Below, one piece after another: positions 1 through 10,120 of a DNA stretch of 64,000 bases. Both the position numbers and the translations under genes were made by a program. The stretch is from Saxidomus purpurata (Eukaryota > Mollusca > Bivalvia > Venerida > Veneridae). Location of the stretch: NCBI GenBank assembly GCA_022818135.1, contig JAFMSR010000018.1, positions 19,706,595 to 19,770,594 of the forward strand, given 5' to 3'. The notes beneath the pieces are model-generated. The model was not told the origin of the DNA, did no database searches, and worked only from the letters and a program-made list of their open reading frames with translations. Numbering within the stretch: the first letter of the stretch is position 1; each line of letters starts with the position of its first letter.

Positions 1-355
1 TGCAAGCCACATCTAGTCTTGATGTACTGTACATCTGTGCCTAATTATTTAAAAATCCATCAATGCATGACAAAGTTACAGTCCGGATACCAATGTATGC
101 AGATATACAGGATTCCATTACCTTAACACTCTAAGTGTGACTTTGACCTTTGAGGTAGGGACATGGGTCTTGCATGCAACATGTCGTATTGATGTGATGA
201 ACATTTGTACAAAGTTAAGTTACAGTCTAGAAATGAATGTGTGCATATATACAGGATTCATTTTCTTTAAAGTCCAAGTGTGACCTTGACCTTTGAGGTA
301 GGGAAATGGGTCTTGCACGCGACACATCGTCTTGGTGTGACACGAAAAGTTGTAA
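1..355. repeat. Degenerate ~150-bp tandem repeat of the CCTTGACCTTTGA type
   Basis: Three partial, diverged copies of a ~150-bp unit follow each other. Each carries an 'acaaagttacagtc' block (near 69 and 218), an 'atatacaggattc' block, and a 'tgaccttgacctttgaggtaggg' block with a following 'atgggtcttgca' (near 133 and 283). The CCTTGACCTTTGA core recurs at 1230, 1380, 8031 and 13321, so it is a dispersed family. No coding potential is seen. Confidence 0.7.
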
Positions 356-430
356 GGACGGACACACGGATGGACGTTCTTACTAAATGGTACTTTAGTG
401 GCTATGTTTCGTATTTCAAGTATTTATGTG

Positions 431-965
431 TCTAACTTTAGCCACGCAAGAGAAGTTTTTAGCCACATAAGAGCCAATTATCCTATGGAATAAATGGAAT
501 TTACAGTTATGTATTGTTTGCTATGGACAGTTTAGCCATATAAGTACCTATTTGTAAGAGCAGACAAAAGGACAGTGCGATTTTAATATACCCTCCTCTC
601 TGGGCATAAAAAAGCAGAATAAACAGCTGGAAGATTATTTGATGGATAGAACTTGTAACTAGAACTAACACTGAAGGTGATGAATACCCCCTCTCCCCCC
701 CTGTCTAATTTTTGCCACACAAGAGAAATTTTTAGCCACATAAGAGCCAATTATCCTATGGAATAAATGGAATTTACAGTTATGTATTGTTTGCTATGGA
801 CAGTTTAGCCATATAAGTACCTATTTGTAAGAGCAGACAAAAGGATAGTGCGATTTTAATATACCCTCCTCTCTGGGCATAAAAAAGCAGAATAAACAGC
901 TGGAAGATTATTTGATGGATAGAAGTTGTAACTAGAACTAACACTGAAGGTGATGAATACACCCC
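431..965. repeat. Two-copy ~272-bp tandem duplication
   Basis: The segment starting at 431 is repeated at 703 with only scattered substitutions. Shared landmarks include 'agccacataagagccaatta' at 461 and 733 and 'tggaagattatttgatggat' at 628 and 901. The second copy ends in a C-rich run (962-975). A third, strongly decayed copy of the first ~90 bp is visible at 1589-1680. Short open frames here are fortuitous. Confidence 0.85.
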
Positions 966-1039
966 CCCCCGCCCGCACACGAATACTGCACTTACACAGC
1001 ATATACAATTTATGTAAAATCCAGTAATAAATGTGAGTC

Positions 1040-1500
1040 GAAACATGTACCATGCACAACTAGGCATGACACTTATCACTTCTATGAAATATCATTAAGT
1101 TGTGAAAAGGAGTTTTGAAGATTAAGAGCGCACAAGATTTAACTATCTCCAGCCCCTGTGTATCATTCAATTCTGACATGGGATTTTGGAGATTAAGTGT
1201 CAACAAGATTTTACTATCTCCAGCCCCTGTGACCTTGACCTTTGACCTAGTGACCCGAAACATGGACCATGCACAACTAGGCATGGTACTTATCACATCT
1301 GTGAAGTATCATTAAATTCTGACCAGGGCTTTTGGAGATTTAGCGTCCGCAATATTATACTATCTCAAGACCCTGTGAACTTGACCTTTGACCTACTGAT
1401 CTGAAACATGGACCATGCACAACTAGGCATGGTACTTATCACTTCTGTGAAGTATCATTAAATTCTGAACATTGTTTCTGGAGATTTAGTGTCCACAAGA
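1040..1500. repeat. 146-bp tandem repeat with internal 71-bp duplication
   Basis: Unit starts marked by 'gaaacatg-accatgcacaa' fall at 1040, 1257 and 1403. The last spacing is 146 bp. The first is 217 bp because a 71-bp piece ('attttggagattaagtgtcaacaag' to 'ctccagcccctgtg') is duplicated inside that copy. Units carry the CCTTGACCTTTGACCTA core. The small open frames on both strands are by-products of the repeat. Confidence 0.8.
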
Positions 1501-2517
1501 TTGCATCTACAGACAGACAGACGTACATGCAATGAAAATTGGCAGTTGTGTGGCTTTTCTTTAGTTTATTCTCTCTACTGTTCTTTTCAGCCACATTAAC
1601 CCAAAAATAGCCACATAAGACATACAGAATGAATGACATCAAAGAGAATTAACTGTTACCTATTGTTGCCATGGCCACTTAACCCCCACCTTTTGGGTTG
1701 GGACGGACAGACAAGCTGAATCCAGTATAAGCCCCCTTACACTTTATGTAACTTCAAGGAACTTCTTATTAACTTAATTTCAAAGAACTACATGTACTTA
1801 TTAACTAAATGTGGGCGAACGGGAAAATAATATTTGTATACTATACTCTAGATGATTCTTAGCATTATCTTCCTTTTGACTTGGAAAATCAAACAAGGAG
1901 AGTGAAAATACTAAGAGTTAATATGAAAATATAGATCTGAGTTGTGCACCACTGAGAGAAGAAAAATCAGGTAAGTTATTACATATTCTTCTGTACTTTT
2001 AAAACAGTAGTATTAAAGTTTGCTGACATAGCAGTGTAAATCACAAAGTATAAATAACAGGCAATTAGCCTGATATATAAAGGGGTATATAACCTAATCA
2101 AGCTAAAATAATCCTATCTAGGTAAAACATAAACGGTAGATAAGTGCAATTTTTTAAAATATTTTTCTGTTAATTTTTCACGGTGTTTGCAAGATAGTAA
2201 GCAATAAGAATATGCAAGTTTCATCTCAATATCATGTTGGTAAAATTTTGACTCTTCACCAACTGCAAACTTGTTACCAAACAATGTTTTCATCAGCTCT
2301 GTCTTGATGAAATAAATCTTGTGAAGAAAAAATTGAGCTTTAGAAAAAAAGTTGAGCTTTTCTTTAGAAAAAAAGTTATTTCAAAAATTGTACTTTTCTA
2401 TTGTTTATGTTTTAGCTCAATCAGATTGTGATATTTATCCCCATCAGAAGATAATGCTCTCAGCCTGTTAAAGGGAAGTGGTATTGATTTGTACTAATTT
2501 AAATTAAAGACTAACCA
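1501..2517. other. AT-rich intergenic sequence, no gene seen
   Basis: Apart from the decayed repeat copy at 1589-1680, this holds only AT-rich sequence with short A-runs (for example two 'agaaaaaaagtt' repeats near 2341-2375). I see no exon-like frame on either strand. Confidence 0.5.
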
Positions 2518-4540
2518 ATAGATAGATAGATAGATTTATTTCAACATAAAATGTACAATTTACATGGCAACTTATAATTAAAACATACAATAAAACAATA
2601 AACAAACATGTATGAATTAATATAGCCATGCCAATCAACATTATATGTTAAGGATAACACAAAAAAGAGCTAAAACAAACTCTTATTTCCATTGTGGTCC
2701 TTAAGATATAGTATTGTATGACATAGGAAGATACAATTTATCACAGTAAAAAATCACAGCAAAATGCCTTAAGAGAAGTTTGTATAAAAACCCTGAATTG
2801 AAAGACATTAAAAAAGTCAAGTTAAGCTTAAAAAAATGTTCTTTAACCTTGCATTTAAATGAATACATAGTAGTTGCATCCCTCACATTTTGAGGCAGAC
2901 TGTTCCATAGACAACAACCATTGTATGCAAATGATTTTTTTCCAAAACTTTTGACCACAGGGAGAGCATATCTCTTACTATCTGACATAGAAAAACCTGT
3001 ACCATCAAAGGAGGGATATGCCTTTGCTCTAAACCTTGTGGGATAATCATGAACAGTATTGATAGGGGTAAAGTGTTCACTTAAATATGAAGGGGCAACA
3101 TTAGAATTAATTTTATAAACATGACAGAGAGTTATCTGATTAACTCTACTTGAAACTGGTAACCAGTTCAGACGTGAAAAATGCTCAATTCCAATATGTG
3201 ACATTGGATGTAAATTCAACACAAAGCGTATAAGTTTATTTTGTGTGACCTGTAACTTGTTTTTTAATTCCTGTGTTAAACTATTAAACCAGGTAGAAGA
3301 GGCATAGTCAAAATGACATTGTATAAGTGATGTAACTAACAGTTTTTTTGTATGCAGAGTGAGAAATTCACTTTTACGGTACAGGAATTTTAACCGAGCA
3401 TTGGATTTCTTAATTACAGACCTAGCCATAGACTCAAAAGACAAATTTTGATCAATGGTAGCACCAAGATATTTAACTGAAGATTTGGATTCAATGGATT
3501 GACCATTGCAATTTATTTCAAGATTTGCTTGTTTTTTTAACCTTTGCGTTGACCCAAATAAAATAGATTCTGTCTTACCAAGATGAAGAGATAGTTTATT
3601 ACATATGAGCCATTGACTGACAATATTCAGGTCCTGACTTAAGAAATTTTCAATAACATACTTGTTTTTGGCAGACACAAGAATTGCTGAGTCATCAGCA
3701 TAGAGAAGCAGTTTGTTTTTTACAACAGCTGACATGTCATTCACATAAATAAGAAAAAGCAGAGGACCTAATATAGATCCCTGGGGCACACCACATGTTA
3801 TATTAGCAGATGAAGACAAAGTACATGATATTTCAACCAACTGACGTCTATCAGACAAATAGGAAGAAAACCATCTGATAGAGGATTCTGTGAGACCCAA
3901 TGCTCTTAGTTTCATTAAAAGAATTGAGTGATTGACGGTATCAAATGCTTTTTGGAGATCTATTAGAACCATACCCACAAGATGACCTTTATCCATATGA
4001 AAAAGAATATAGTCTGTGAGGTGAATAAGGCATGTATCAGTTGAAAACCCATGTCTAAAACCTGACTGATATTCATACAAAAGACTATTTTGGACAAGGT
4101 ACTGTTCTAATTGATCATAAATGACTCGTTCAATGACCTTAGATACAATACTAAGGATAGAAACTGGACGATAATTCCCGACATCGGTTTTATCATTCTT
4201 CTTGTATAAAGGCACCACACGAGCAGACTTAAGTTCATCTGGGACAGTACCTTGTATAATTGACAGGTTTATAACATGTGAAAGTGGACCAGCAATAATA
4301 GAGGCTGAGTCTTTAACAAAACGTGAGGGAATCCCATCTAAACCTGTCGCCTTATTTGGACAAAGATTGTTTAGGTACTTCAGAACCTTACTTTCAGAAA
4401 CAATTGAAAATGTAAAACTATCAGGCTTTACACCTTTAGAAGAATAAAAAATGGGTTCAAAGAGGACTGTCATTTTCTTTAATGAATGATATAGGGAAAG
4501 CAGCCAATCAACAATGGGGCCCCTATTTTTTCAAGGGAGA
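2518..4540 (-). mobile_element. 5'-truncated CR1/jockey-like non-LTR retrotransposon with GATA microsatellite tail
   Basis: Read on the minus strand, the element runs from about 4540 through the reverse-transcriptase frame to a 3' tail of (TATC)n at 2535-2518. A short simple-repeat 3' end is typical of CR1/L2-type LINEs. The AP-endonuclease domain normally upstream of the RT is absent: an in-frame TGA lies about 20 codons before the first Met, and the sequence beyond it is AT-rich. This fits 5' truncation during target-primed insertion. I did not find a convincing target-site duplication. Confidence 0.8.
2701..4473 (-). CDS. Reverse transcriptase (CR1/jockey-like LINE ORF2, RT part)
   Basis: The product is a 590-residue RNA-dependent DNA polymerase that would copy LINE RNA at a nicked target. 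RT fingers and palm motifs appear in order: 'NKATGLDGIPSRFVK' (about 40-54), 'GNYRPVSILSIVSKVIERVI' (99-118), 'YQSGFRHGFSTD' (135-146), 'IDLQKAFDTVNH' (171-182), 'CGVPQGSILGPLLFLIYVND' (227-246) and the catalytic 'YADD' (258-261). The C-terminal thumb-like part has the usual 'YLGATID' and 'FDYASSTWFNSL' motifs and ends with 'CCLWNSLPQNVRD'. The frame has no stop or frameshift, so the insertion is fairly young, but the endonuclease half is missing and it cannot be autonomous. It lies head-to-head with the Mab-21-like gene. Exact clade (CR1, L2 or jockey) is uncertain; RT identity is secure. Confidence 0.9.
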   Translation of the reverse strand: MTVLFEPIFYSSKGVKPDSFTFSIVSESKVLKYLNNLCPNKATGLDGIPSRFVKDSASIIAGPLSHVINLSIIQGTVPDELKSARVVPLYKKNDKTDVGNYRPVSILSIVSKVIERVIYDQLEQYLVQNSLLYEYQSGFRHGFSTDTCLIHLTDYILFHMDKGHLVGMVLIDLQKAFDTVNHSILLMKLRALGLTESSIRWFSSYLSDRRQLVEISCTLSSSANITCGVPQGSILGPLLFLIYVNDMSAVVKNKLLLYADDSAILVSAKNKYVIENFLSQDLNIVSQWLICNKLSLHLGKTESILFGSTQRLKKQANLEINCNGQSIESKSSVKYLGATIDQNLSFESMARSVIKKSNARLKFLYRKSEFLTLHTKKLLVTSLIQCHFDYASSTWFNSLTQELKNKLQVTQNKLIRFVLNLHPMSHIGIEHFSRLNWLPVSSRVNQITLCHVYKINSNVAPSYLSEHFTPINTVHDYPTRFRAKAYPSFDGTGFSMSDSKRYALPVVKSFGKKSFAYNGCCLWNSLPQNVRDATTMYSFKCKVKEHFFKLNLTFLMSFNSGFLYKLLLRHFAVIFYCDKLYLPMSYNTIS

Positions 4541-4808
4541 ATGTTATTTAATATCTTTTCTTAGAGAATCATTATGTTAACATATCTCCATGGTTTTATT
4601 CAAATAATCAAAAAACATCTCTTAGATATGCAATTCATATTAGTTTTTATATAGATTATAGAGGAAATGATCATTTTTTATTTTAAAAGTTTGCTACAGT
4701 GTCATTAGATGATTGAAAATTATCTAAACAAACTGCATAAAATTATATTTTAAAACACTGAAGTGCATCATGAATGGTTTAAACATACTATTTTTGTAAT
4801 ATTTCAGA
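4541..4808 (+). other. 5' flank or 5'UTR intron of the Mab-21-like gene
   Basis: This is AT-rich sequence between the LINE and the Mab-21-like start. A splice-acceptor-like tract 'tttttgtaatatttcag' ends at 4807, one base before the ATG, so the coding exon probably follows a 5'UTR intron. I see no clear TATA box or CpG-rich promoter, which fits a promoter lying upstream of an intron. Confidence 0.45.
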
Positions 4809-6941
4809 ATGTTTCATGTTTCCGAGTACGATCAGTATGTCTCCCTGCGGCTGTCAGAAGTCCTGCAAGATATATGTGTCAATGAGAGAATGATAGTGAA
4901 GAGAAGGAGGTCCAACTTACTGCAGGAAACTCTACATACAATCATGTGTAAATTATCAGGTGATCAAACATCTTATTATTATTTAGGAAGTCGAACAGAA
5001 GGCACCACTACAAGAGGACTGAACTCTGACATGGATATATTAAGTTGTAGTAATGATAACAATGTGATACAGGACTGGGCTGAGTGGTCTCTTGGTAAAA
5101 GTAATCTGCTCATGATACAGGATGACACCACTCCACCCGGATACTGTTATCTTCAGCACCTTAGATCTGATGCTCCACTTCCTTGCACTGTGGAACATAA
5201 TAATCACTGTGCAAAGGACACACATGGGAGGGTATTGTTGAAAAACACAATGGTTGATGACTATATACAAGAAGATCAACAGCGACAAGGGCCCTCACTG
5301 GCAATACAAGGTGGGCCAGGTTTCATTGACATGGACTGTGTTGCTTCAATGCCATTCAAATGTTTGCCAAATTCAGTAAGAAACTGGTTAGACCAAGCAC
5401 ATTCAAGATGGCCGACTGCAGAAATGATTAGATATGCAGCAGCATGTAAATGTGTGGTTGTTGCTACAGGTAGCAGTGTAAGTGAAAATAAAGACTTCCA
5501 GTGGAGAATTTCTACCTGCTTGGCTGAGAGATGTTTTATGCTGAATTTGAATATTAGTCAAATAAGGTGTTATATACTGTTAAAGATGATTCTTAAAACA
5601 TTTATAAATCTTCATGGACAAAAACACATTACAAGTTACATGTGCAAAACAGTTTTATTCCATTCTATTAAGAGTAAACCTTCATATGTATGGAAGGAAA
5701 TTAATATTCTAAACTGTTTAAGGTACTGTTTATCTACACTTAATCAATGTATATTGTGTGGCAATTGTCCTCATTTCATATTACCTGGAAACAATTTGAT
5801 GGCTGGAAAAATCACTGTTGAAAACAAACATCCTTTACTTGAACAGATGTCAAACTTGATACGGCATACTGCTGCATGTCTCCTTAGGATTCAGATTGAT
5901 AACCTTGGACAGAAACTGCTGCTAAAGTTGAACATTATACATGGTGCAGATTACAATGGCACATTCTCTATTGAAAATACTAAGCAATCTCTTTTAGTTG
6001 CAGGAAACCTATTAATTAATACTGCTCGTATATTTGGGTTGGTATATACTAAGGTTCTGCTCGGTTTGAAAAACAGAAGATCAGAGGCACAGATGCTTTC
6101 CCTGTTGCAGTCTGTTGTTAATTTAGTCGGATATCACACTGAAGGAAATTTGTTTGTACAAGCAGCATACAGACTTCTGACACCTTTTTTCTGTACTTTA
6201 CTTGGATCTATGATGGCATCCTACAACATTCAGCATAACCACCATGTTTCTCCTCAAGCACTTGGTTGGTTGTCAGCAGGAATCAACTCAGATGTCTCAT
6301 CCAGCAGGCTGAAGTTTGCTTCTGTGTTTTACTGTACAGGAGACATGGAAAGTGCAGCGTTCATGCTGAGAGATACCGAAGAACGGTACAACAGACTTGT
6401 TGTTGAACCAGTATGTCCATGTTATCGCCACCAAGGATGTCTCAAAGAAGGATTCAGTAGATTGGCAACCCACTACAATGAAGAAGCTATAAAGTATGCT
6501 ACAGCCTCTTGTGTCAAATTTCTGCCCTCAGAAATAAACTGTGTTCCAAAGGAACTTCAGTACGAAATGTTCCGATCTACTAGGGAGGAACTGTTACAAA
6601 GACATGAGGATGATGCCTGGATGGATTTGGCTGTTGTAGATTCTATTCCATATTTGTATTTTCTTCAGTATAAGACCTTTGGCTACCTACAGAGAATACA
6701 AGCACAACAGGAAGCTTTAAATCATCTGGTCTTGGTAACTCTACATGAAAGACACCTTTTCCACAGAGAAACGGCCTGGAATCTGGTAGGACAGTGTATG
6801 GAGCAAGAAAACAGACTGGGTGATGCATTACAGTGTTACAGAAATTCACTTCGTGTTAGGCTAACAAACAACGTTGCAAGAATTCATATATGTAAGCTTC
6901 TGGCCAGCCTTTTTCGTCTTGCAAGGGGAAATAACTTGTAA
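4809..6941 (+). CDS. Mab-21 / cGAS-like nucleotidyltransferase domain protein
   Basis: A single-exon 710-residue protein of the Mab-21/cGAS-like (cGLR) family. The family makes cyclic-dinucleotide-type signals from NTPs after sensing a ligand; some members are catalytically dead. Residues 60-61 give the 'GS' nucleotidyltransferase loop, and 'SDMDIL' at 73-78 supplies the two metal-binding acids (D74, D76). 'GFIDMDCV' (171-178) is the likely site of the third acid. The conserved Mab-21 segment 'GSSVSENKDFQWRIS' (221-235) then leads into the helical lobe with a Cys-rich patch 'CILCGNCPHF' (314-323). Residues ~340-710 are helix-rich and may be TPR-like, longer than the vertebrate cGAS or MAB21L C-terminus but usual in invertebrate expansions. 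The start is set by the acceptor 'atatttcag' one base upstream. An AATAAA follows the stop by 12 bases. Ligand and product cannot be told from sequence. Confidence 0.88.
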   Translation: MFHVSEYDQYVSLRLSEVLQDICVNERMIVKRRRSNLLQETLHTIMCKLSGDQTSYYYLGSRTEGTTTRGLNSDMDILSCSNDNNVIQDWAEWSLGKSNLLMIQDDTTPPGYCYLQHLRSDAPLPCTVEHNNHCAKDTHGRVLLKNTMVDDYIQEDQQRQGPSLAIQGGPGFIDMDCVASMPFKCLPNSVRNWLDQAHSRWPTAEMIRYAAACKCVVVATGSSVSENKDFQWRISTCLAERCFMLNLNISQIRCYILLKMILKTFINLHGQKHITSYMCKTVLFHSIKSKPSYVWKEINILNCLRYCLSTLNQCILCGNCPHFILPGNNLMAGKITVENKHPLLEQMSNLIRHTAACLLRIQIDNLGQKLLLKLNIIHGADYNGTFSIENTKQSLLVAGNLLINTARIFGLVYTKVLLGLKNRRSEAQMLSLLQSVVNLVGYHTEGNLFVQAAYRLLTPFFCTLLGSMMASYNIQHNHHVSPQALGWLSAGINSDVSSSRLKFASVFYCTGDMESAAFMLRDTEERYNRLVVEPVCPCYRHQGCLKEGFSRLATHYNEEAIKYATASCVKFLPSEINCVPKELQYEMFRSTREELLQRHEDDAWMDLAVVDSIPYLYFLQYKTFGYLQRIQAQQEALNHLVLVTLHERHLFHRETAWNLVGQCMEQENRLGDALQCYRNSLRVRLTNNVARIHICKLLASLFRLARGNNL

Positions 6942-6953
6942 CCGAGATAGACA

Positions 6954-6959
6954 AATAAA
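6954..6959 (+). terminator. Poly(A) signal of the Mab-21-like gene
   Basis: The first AATAAA after the stop codon lies 12 bases downstream of it. This is close but usable, and it would give a very short 3'UTR. No other AATAAA on this strand is as near. Confidence 0.5.
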
Positions 6960-6984
6960 TGTGACTACGGTCCAACCCCTGATT

Positions 6985-7115
6985 AGCAACAAACCCAAGG
7001 ACCTTACTAAAGTGGAAGGTTGCTGATTCATAAAAGGTGGCCAGATAAAACAGGTTGCTGATTCATAAAAGGCGGCCAGATAAAAGAGACTGCTGCTTCA
7101 TATGCATGTAGTTGT
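6985..7115. repeat. ~43-bp tandem repeat (two copies plus a degenerate third)
   Basis: 'ggttgctgattcataaaagg' followed by 'ggccagataaaa' occurs near 7017 and 7051, with a degenerate 'gactgctgcttcat' copy at 7088. Non-coding. Confidence 0.6.
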
Positions 7116-7265
7116 TTAAAAAGAACAATTTGGTATATAAGAACGATAGTCAATGTACAAGGTTAACCAGTTAAACTTTACATAAATATTAATGTATTAA
7201 TGTCTGAAAAATTACAAATTTATCGTATATAATAAAGCAAACTATAGGATGCTTCTTTTTCCTTT

Positions 7266-7362
7266 CAATTCTAAAACATCTGCAATTATACTGGTATACA
7301 GTGGTCAAAGAGACGCTAAAACAGCTGCAATTATACTGGTATACAGTGGTCAAAGAGATGTT
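7266..7362. repeat. 54-bp direct tandem duplication
   Basis: The block 'ctgcaattatactggtatac' followed by 'agtggtcaaagaga' is present twice in near-identical form at about 7280 and 7325, joined by 'cgctaaaacag'. The 81-codon open frame across it is explained by the repeat. Confidence 0.75.
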
Positions 7363-7654
7363 AGTACTTTTTACACTCATTTATATATATATTTCAGTAA
7401 ACAAATGATAGAATTGTGTCCTATTCAGTTTAAAAGAATGTTTACATCATACGTTTCTTTCATATTTTTGTTTCTTCTTCATGAAAAAGCCTAGTCAGAC
7501 AGTGTTTCTTTTATTTTTGCTATATCTTTGAACACAAAACAAGCTGCTGTTTGTAAAACATGTATGCCCCCTTTGATGCAATCAGTAATGTGGAAAAAGT
7601 CAAACTATCCAAGTACCCGCAACAAGTGAAAGTCACTGTGAAATAATAAACAAT

Positions 7655-7895
7655 TTTGGCCTGAAAAAAAACAACAATTTTTGGCCTAAAGAAAAAAATA
7701 AAACAAAATTGTTGGCCGTAAGAAAAAATTAAAAATATTTGGCCTTAAAAAGAAAAATAAAATATTTGGCCTTACAAAAAAATAAATAGATCTACATGTG
7801 GTCTGAAAAAATTGTCTTAAAAAGAACAACAATTTTTGGCCTTACAAAAAAAAATTGTTGGCCTCAGAAAAAAAAATTGTCCTAAAAAATATATA
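7655..7895. repeat. Degenerate TTTGGCCTTAAAAA tandem array
   Basis: About nine copies of a 25-40-bp unit built from 'tttggcct' (or 'ttggccgt') plus an A-rich spacer run from 7655 to 7895. The spacers vary in length, which looks like slippage. Confidence 0.7.
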
Positions 7896-7904
7896 TAAAA
7901 TACA

Positions 7905-8226
7905 TGCTGTCGAAAATCAAATCAATAGAGGTCATCTGCTGGTCATGACCAACCTCCACATAAAGTTTCAAGATGCTAGGCCCAAGAGTTCTCTTCCGGA
8001 AACCGTTTTACAATTCCAGGTTTCTGTAACCTTGACCTTTGACCTCAAAATCAATAGGGGTCATTTATTGGTCATGACAAACCTCCACACCAAGTTTCAA
8101 GATGCAAGGCCCACATGTTCTCGAGAAATCGTCTGGAAACCATGGCTCTACGGACTGAAGGACCTTCCGACCGAACGACATGTGCAAAGCAATATCGTGA
8201 CCCCACTTCTTCGAAGGGGGCCATAA
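7905..8226. repeat. Dispersed repeat with two ~120-bp subunits
   Basis: 'atcaatagaggtcatctgct' with 'ggtcatgaccaacctccaca' near 7920 recurs near 8049. The two copies are separated by 'gtaaccttgacctttgacct'. The end 'cttcttcgaagggggccat' (8208-8226) contains a short palindrome. The arrangement resembles the other CCTTGACCTTTGACC repeats in the window. Confidence 0.7.
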
Positions 8227-8325
8227 AAATTGGCTATATTTATAGCATGTTTATTCCTTTTAAATTAAAGTAGTGCTAAGGAATGTACAAAATTTAATTT
8301 TATATAACAGTCAACTTTGCCAGTA

Positions 8326-8380
8326 AGATATATTCTGGCAGGCCTGTTTTGTCTTGTAAGGGAAAATAACTTGTAACCGG
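8326..8380 (+). pseudogene. Decayed copy of the 3' end of the Mab-21-like gene
   Basis: The ~48 bases at 8329-8378 resemble 6896-6945, the last codons and stop of the Mab-21-like gene. Both share 'ttctggc', then 'tcttg-aagggaaataacttgtaaccg', with a few substitutions and indels. This looks like the remnant of a second family member or of a small duplication. Its 5' boundary is not visible and no longer frame survives. Confidence 0.5.
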
Positions 8381-8525
8381 TAACATACATGATTATTTCC
8401 GAAACTACATGTATGTGTTACAAACCTGTTTCATGATTTTATTTCTGAATTCCAGTGTGTGGAAAAAATGAAACTATATTATAAATTTTTGTCTGCAAGT
8501 TAACTGAAATACTTAAATATAAATA

Positions 8526-8995
8526 CAGTTGAACTTGCCCATGCGACCACGTGCATTAAGTGACATTTGTCTTAAGCGACCGCTTTTGAATTCCCCCCCC
8601 CCCGAGCGATTTTACACTGTTTTGCTATTGCATTAAGCGACTTTTGTCTAACGCGACTAGCAACCAATAATCGGTCTTCTGTTCGTATAAGGCATCCATT
8701 TATGTGCAAACAGGTCATTTCTATGGAAACTGACCGCTTTAAAGTTGCCTTTAGGCACGGAGGTGTCAAATCTCGTAAGGATTATCGTCCATCCTTATGT
8801 CCGCATGTGTTAATTGTTGGGTATTTATCGACTTTCGGTACTTTCAATTACAAACTATTTTGCCTATCATGACATAAGTACAATTTTAAAGGAAACGTTT
8901 GCCGTTTCCCGTGATACTTTGTATTAAGAGACCATTTTATTAAGTGACTGTTTTTGGCCTTTCCCTTAGGCAGTCTCTTAATACAAGTTTGACTG
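8526..8995. mobile_element. 470-bp TIR element with TA target duplication (pogo/Tigger-like MITE)
   Basis: The left end 'cagttgaacttg' (8526) and right end 'caagtttgactg' (to 8995) are inverted repeats with two mismatches. Each is bordered by TA (8524-8525 and 8996-8997). Internal 'cattaagtgac' and 'attaagcgac' repeats occur. No transposase frame is present, so it is non-autonomous. The CAGT start and TA duplication fit the Tc1/mariner-pogo superfamily. Confidence 0.75.
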
Positions 8996-9306
8996 TATAT
9001 AAATATTTAAATTATGTTCTCCACACAAAACATGAGAACTCACATACTTCACTAGGATCTTTGTGCATTTGTCTGTTTGTTACATATATGGACAATGTAC
9101 CCAGCACCGTCATATTCCATATATCTACCATGATGTCGCATTGTCAAAGTGAAAAATCAAACTCATTTATGGAATTATGGGGGAAACTTTTAGAATCTTC
9201 TATTCACTAAACCACTCACTGACTGGTAGTCATGGGTACTAGCCATGCTACCTTTCAATGAAATAGTATGTAACATACTTTGCTAGTAAACAATACCAGT
9301 TATAGC

Positions 9307-9420
9307 CACACCTCCATGGTTGTGTGGTTAAGGAAGCCAACTAGTGATCACTAAATTTCTCACTTGTTGAAGGTCATAGTTCAAGTTGTGCTACTGACCT
9401 GTCTCTCAAGCGCCATTTTT
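9307..9420 (+). mobile_element. tRNA-derived SINE fragment
   Basis: A promoter-like head 'ctccatggttgtgtggttaa' resembles an A box and 'gaaggtcatagttcaagttg' resembles a B box, about 60 bp apart. It does not fold into a sensible tRNA, so it is read as a SINE head rather than a tRNA gene. Confidence 0.5.
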
Positions 9421-9494
9421 TGCAGTAGTCTAAGATTTCATTTCTCACATGCAATTTTCATTTAGTAGACATCACCGAGATGACAAGTGTCTTC

Positions 9495-9965
9495 ACATAA
9501 AAAAATATGAAGAGTAACACTTCAATAACTTGAAGTTGCAAGGGCACAAGTAAAATGCTCGAGTTATCGAAGGTCTCGAGTCTGGGAAATTCCTCTTACT
9601 ATTGGCCTTATCAGTGAGGTACATTTCCCAACATTTCATGGCCAGTAATGTAATTGCTTTTCTTAAATATGCACCAGTTTTTTTTAAGCTACCAGTATTA
9701 ACTTGATGTATTAAGTTGATTTTATTTGCTATAAAAAAAAAATCTATTTTTTTGCATACATGTGTATTTCCAAAGTACAAACTATATATATAAGCGGGAC
9801 AACAAGTGTTCCTCGAGTTGAAGTGTTCCTCGAGTTGAAGTGTTCCACGAGTTATCGAGTTACAGATGCTCGAGTTATCAATGGTCATGTGTATTAAACG
9901 TATAGGAAAAATGGCCGGGAGCGTGAGATCTCATGTTGTCCCGGGTCTTCAGTAAAAGTTTTACT
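9495..9965. repeat. Palindrome-rich repeat with CTCGAGTTATCGA motifs
   Basis: 'ctcgagttatcgaaggtctcgag' lies near 9558. Repeated 'cctcgagttgaagtgtt' blocks, 'acgagttatcgagtta' and 'ctcgagttatcaatgg' lie at 9812-9883, pointing to a decayed inverted-repeat element. It ends near the small palindrome 'cagtaaaagttttactg' (9951-9967). I could not fix element ends or a target duplication. Confidence 0.5.
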
Positions 9966-10120
9966 GTACTTATTATAAAATCAATGTCATGGAAAACAAG
10001 CAGGGCAGAGACGTTTTACAATAACAAGAACTGAGTATGACAACGCGCTCATCTTTTCTCAGTGCTTGCCAATAAGACAAAAGTTTGTTAGCTTTACAAC
10101 TAAAAAGTTAAAATTGTCAC

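Noticed and set aside
4202..5288. Antisense frames at 4202-4447 and 5040-5288
   Set aside because: They overlap well-supported RT and Mab-21-like coding sequence on the opposite strand.
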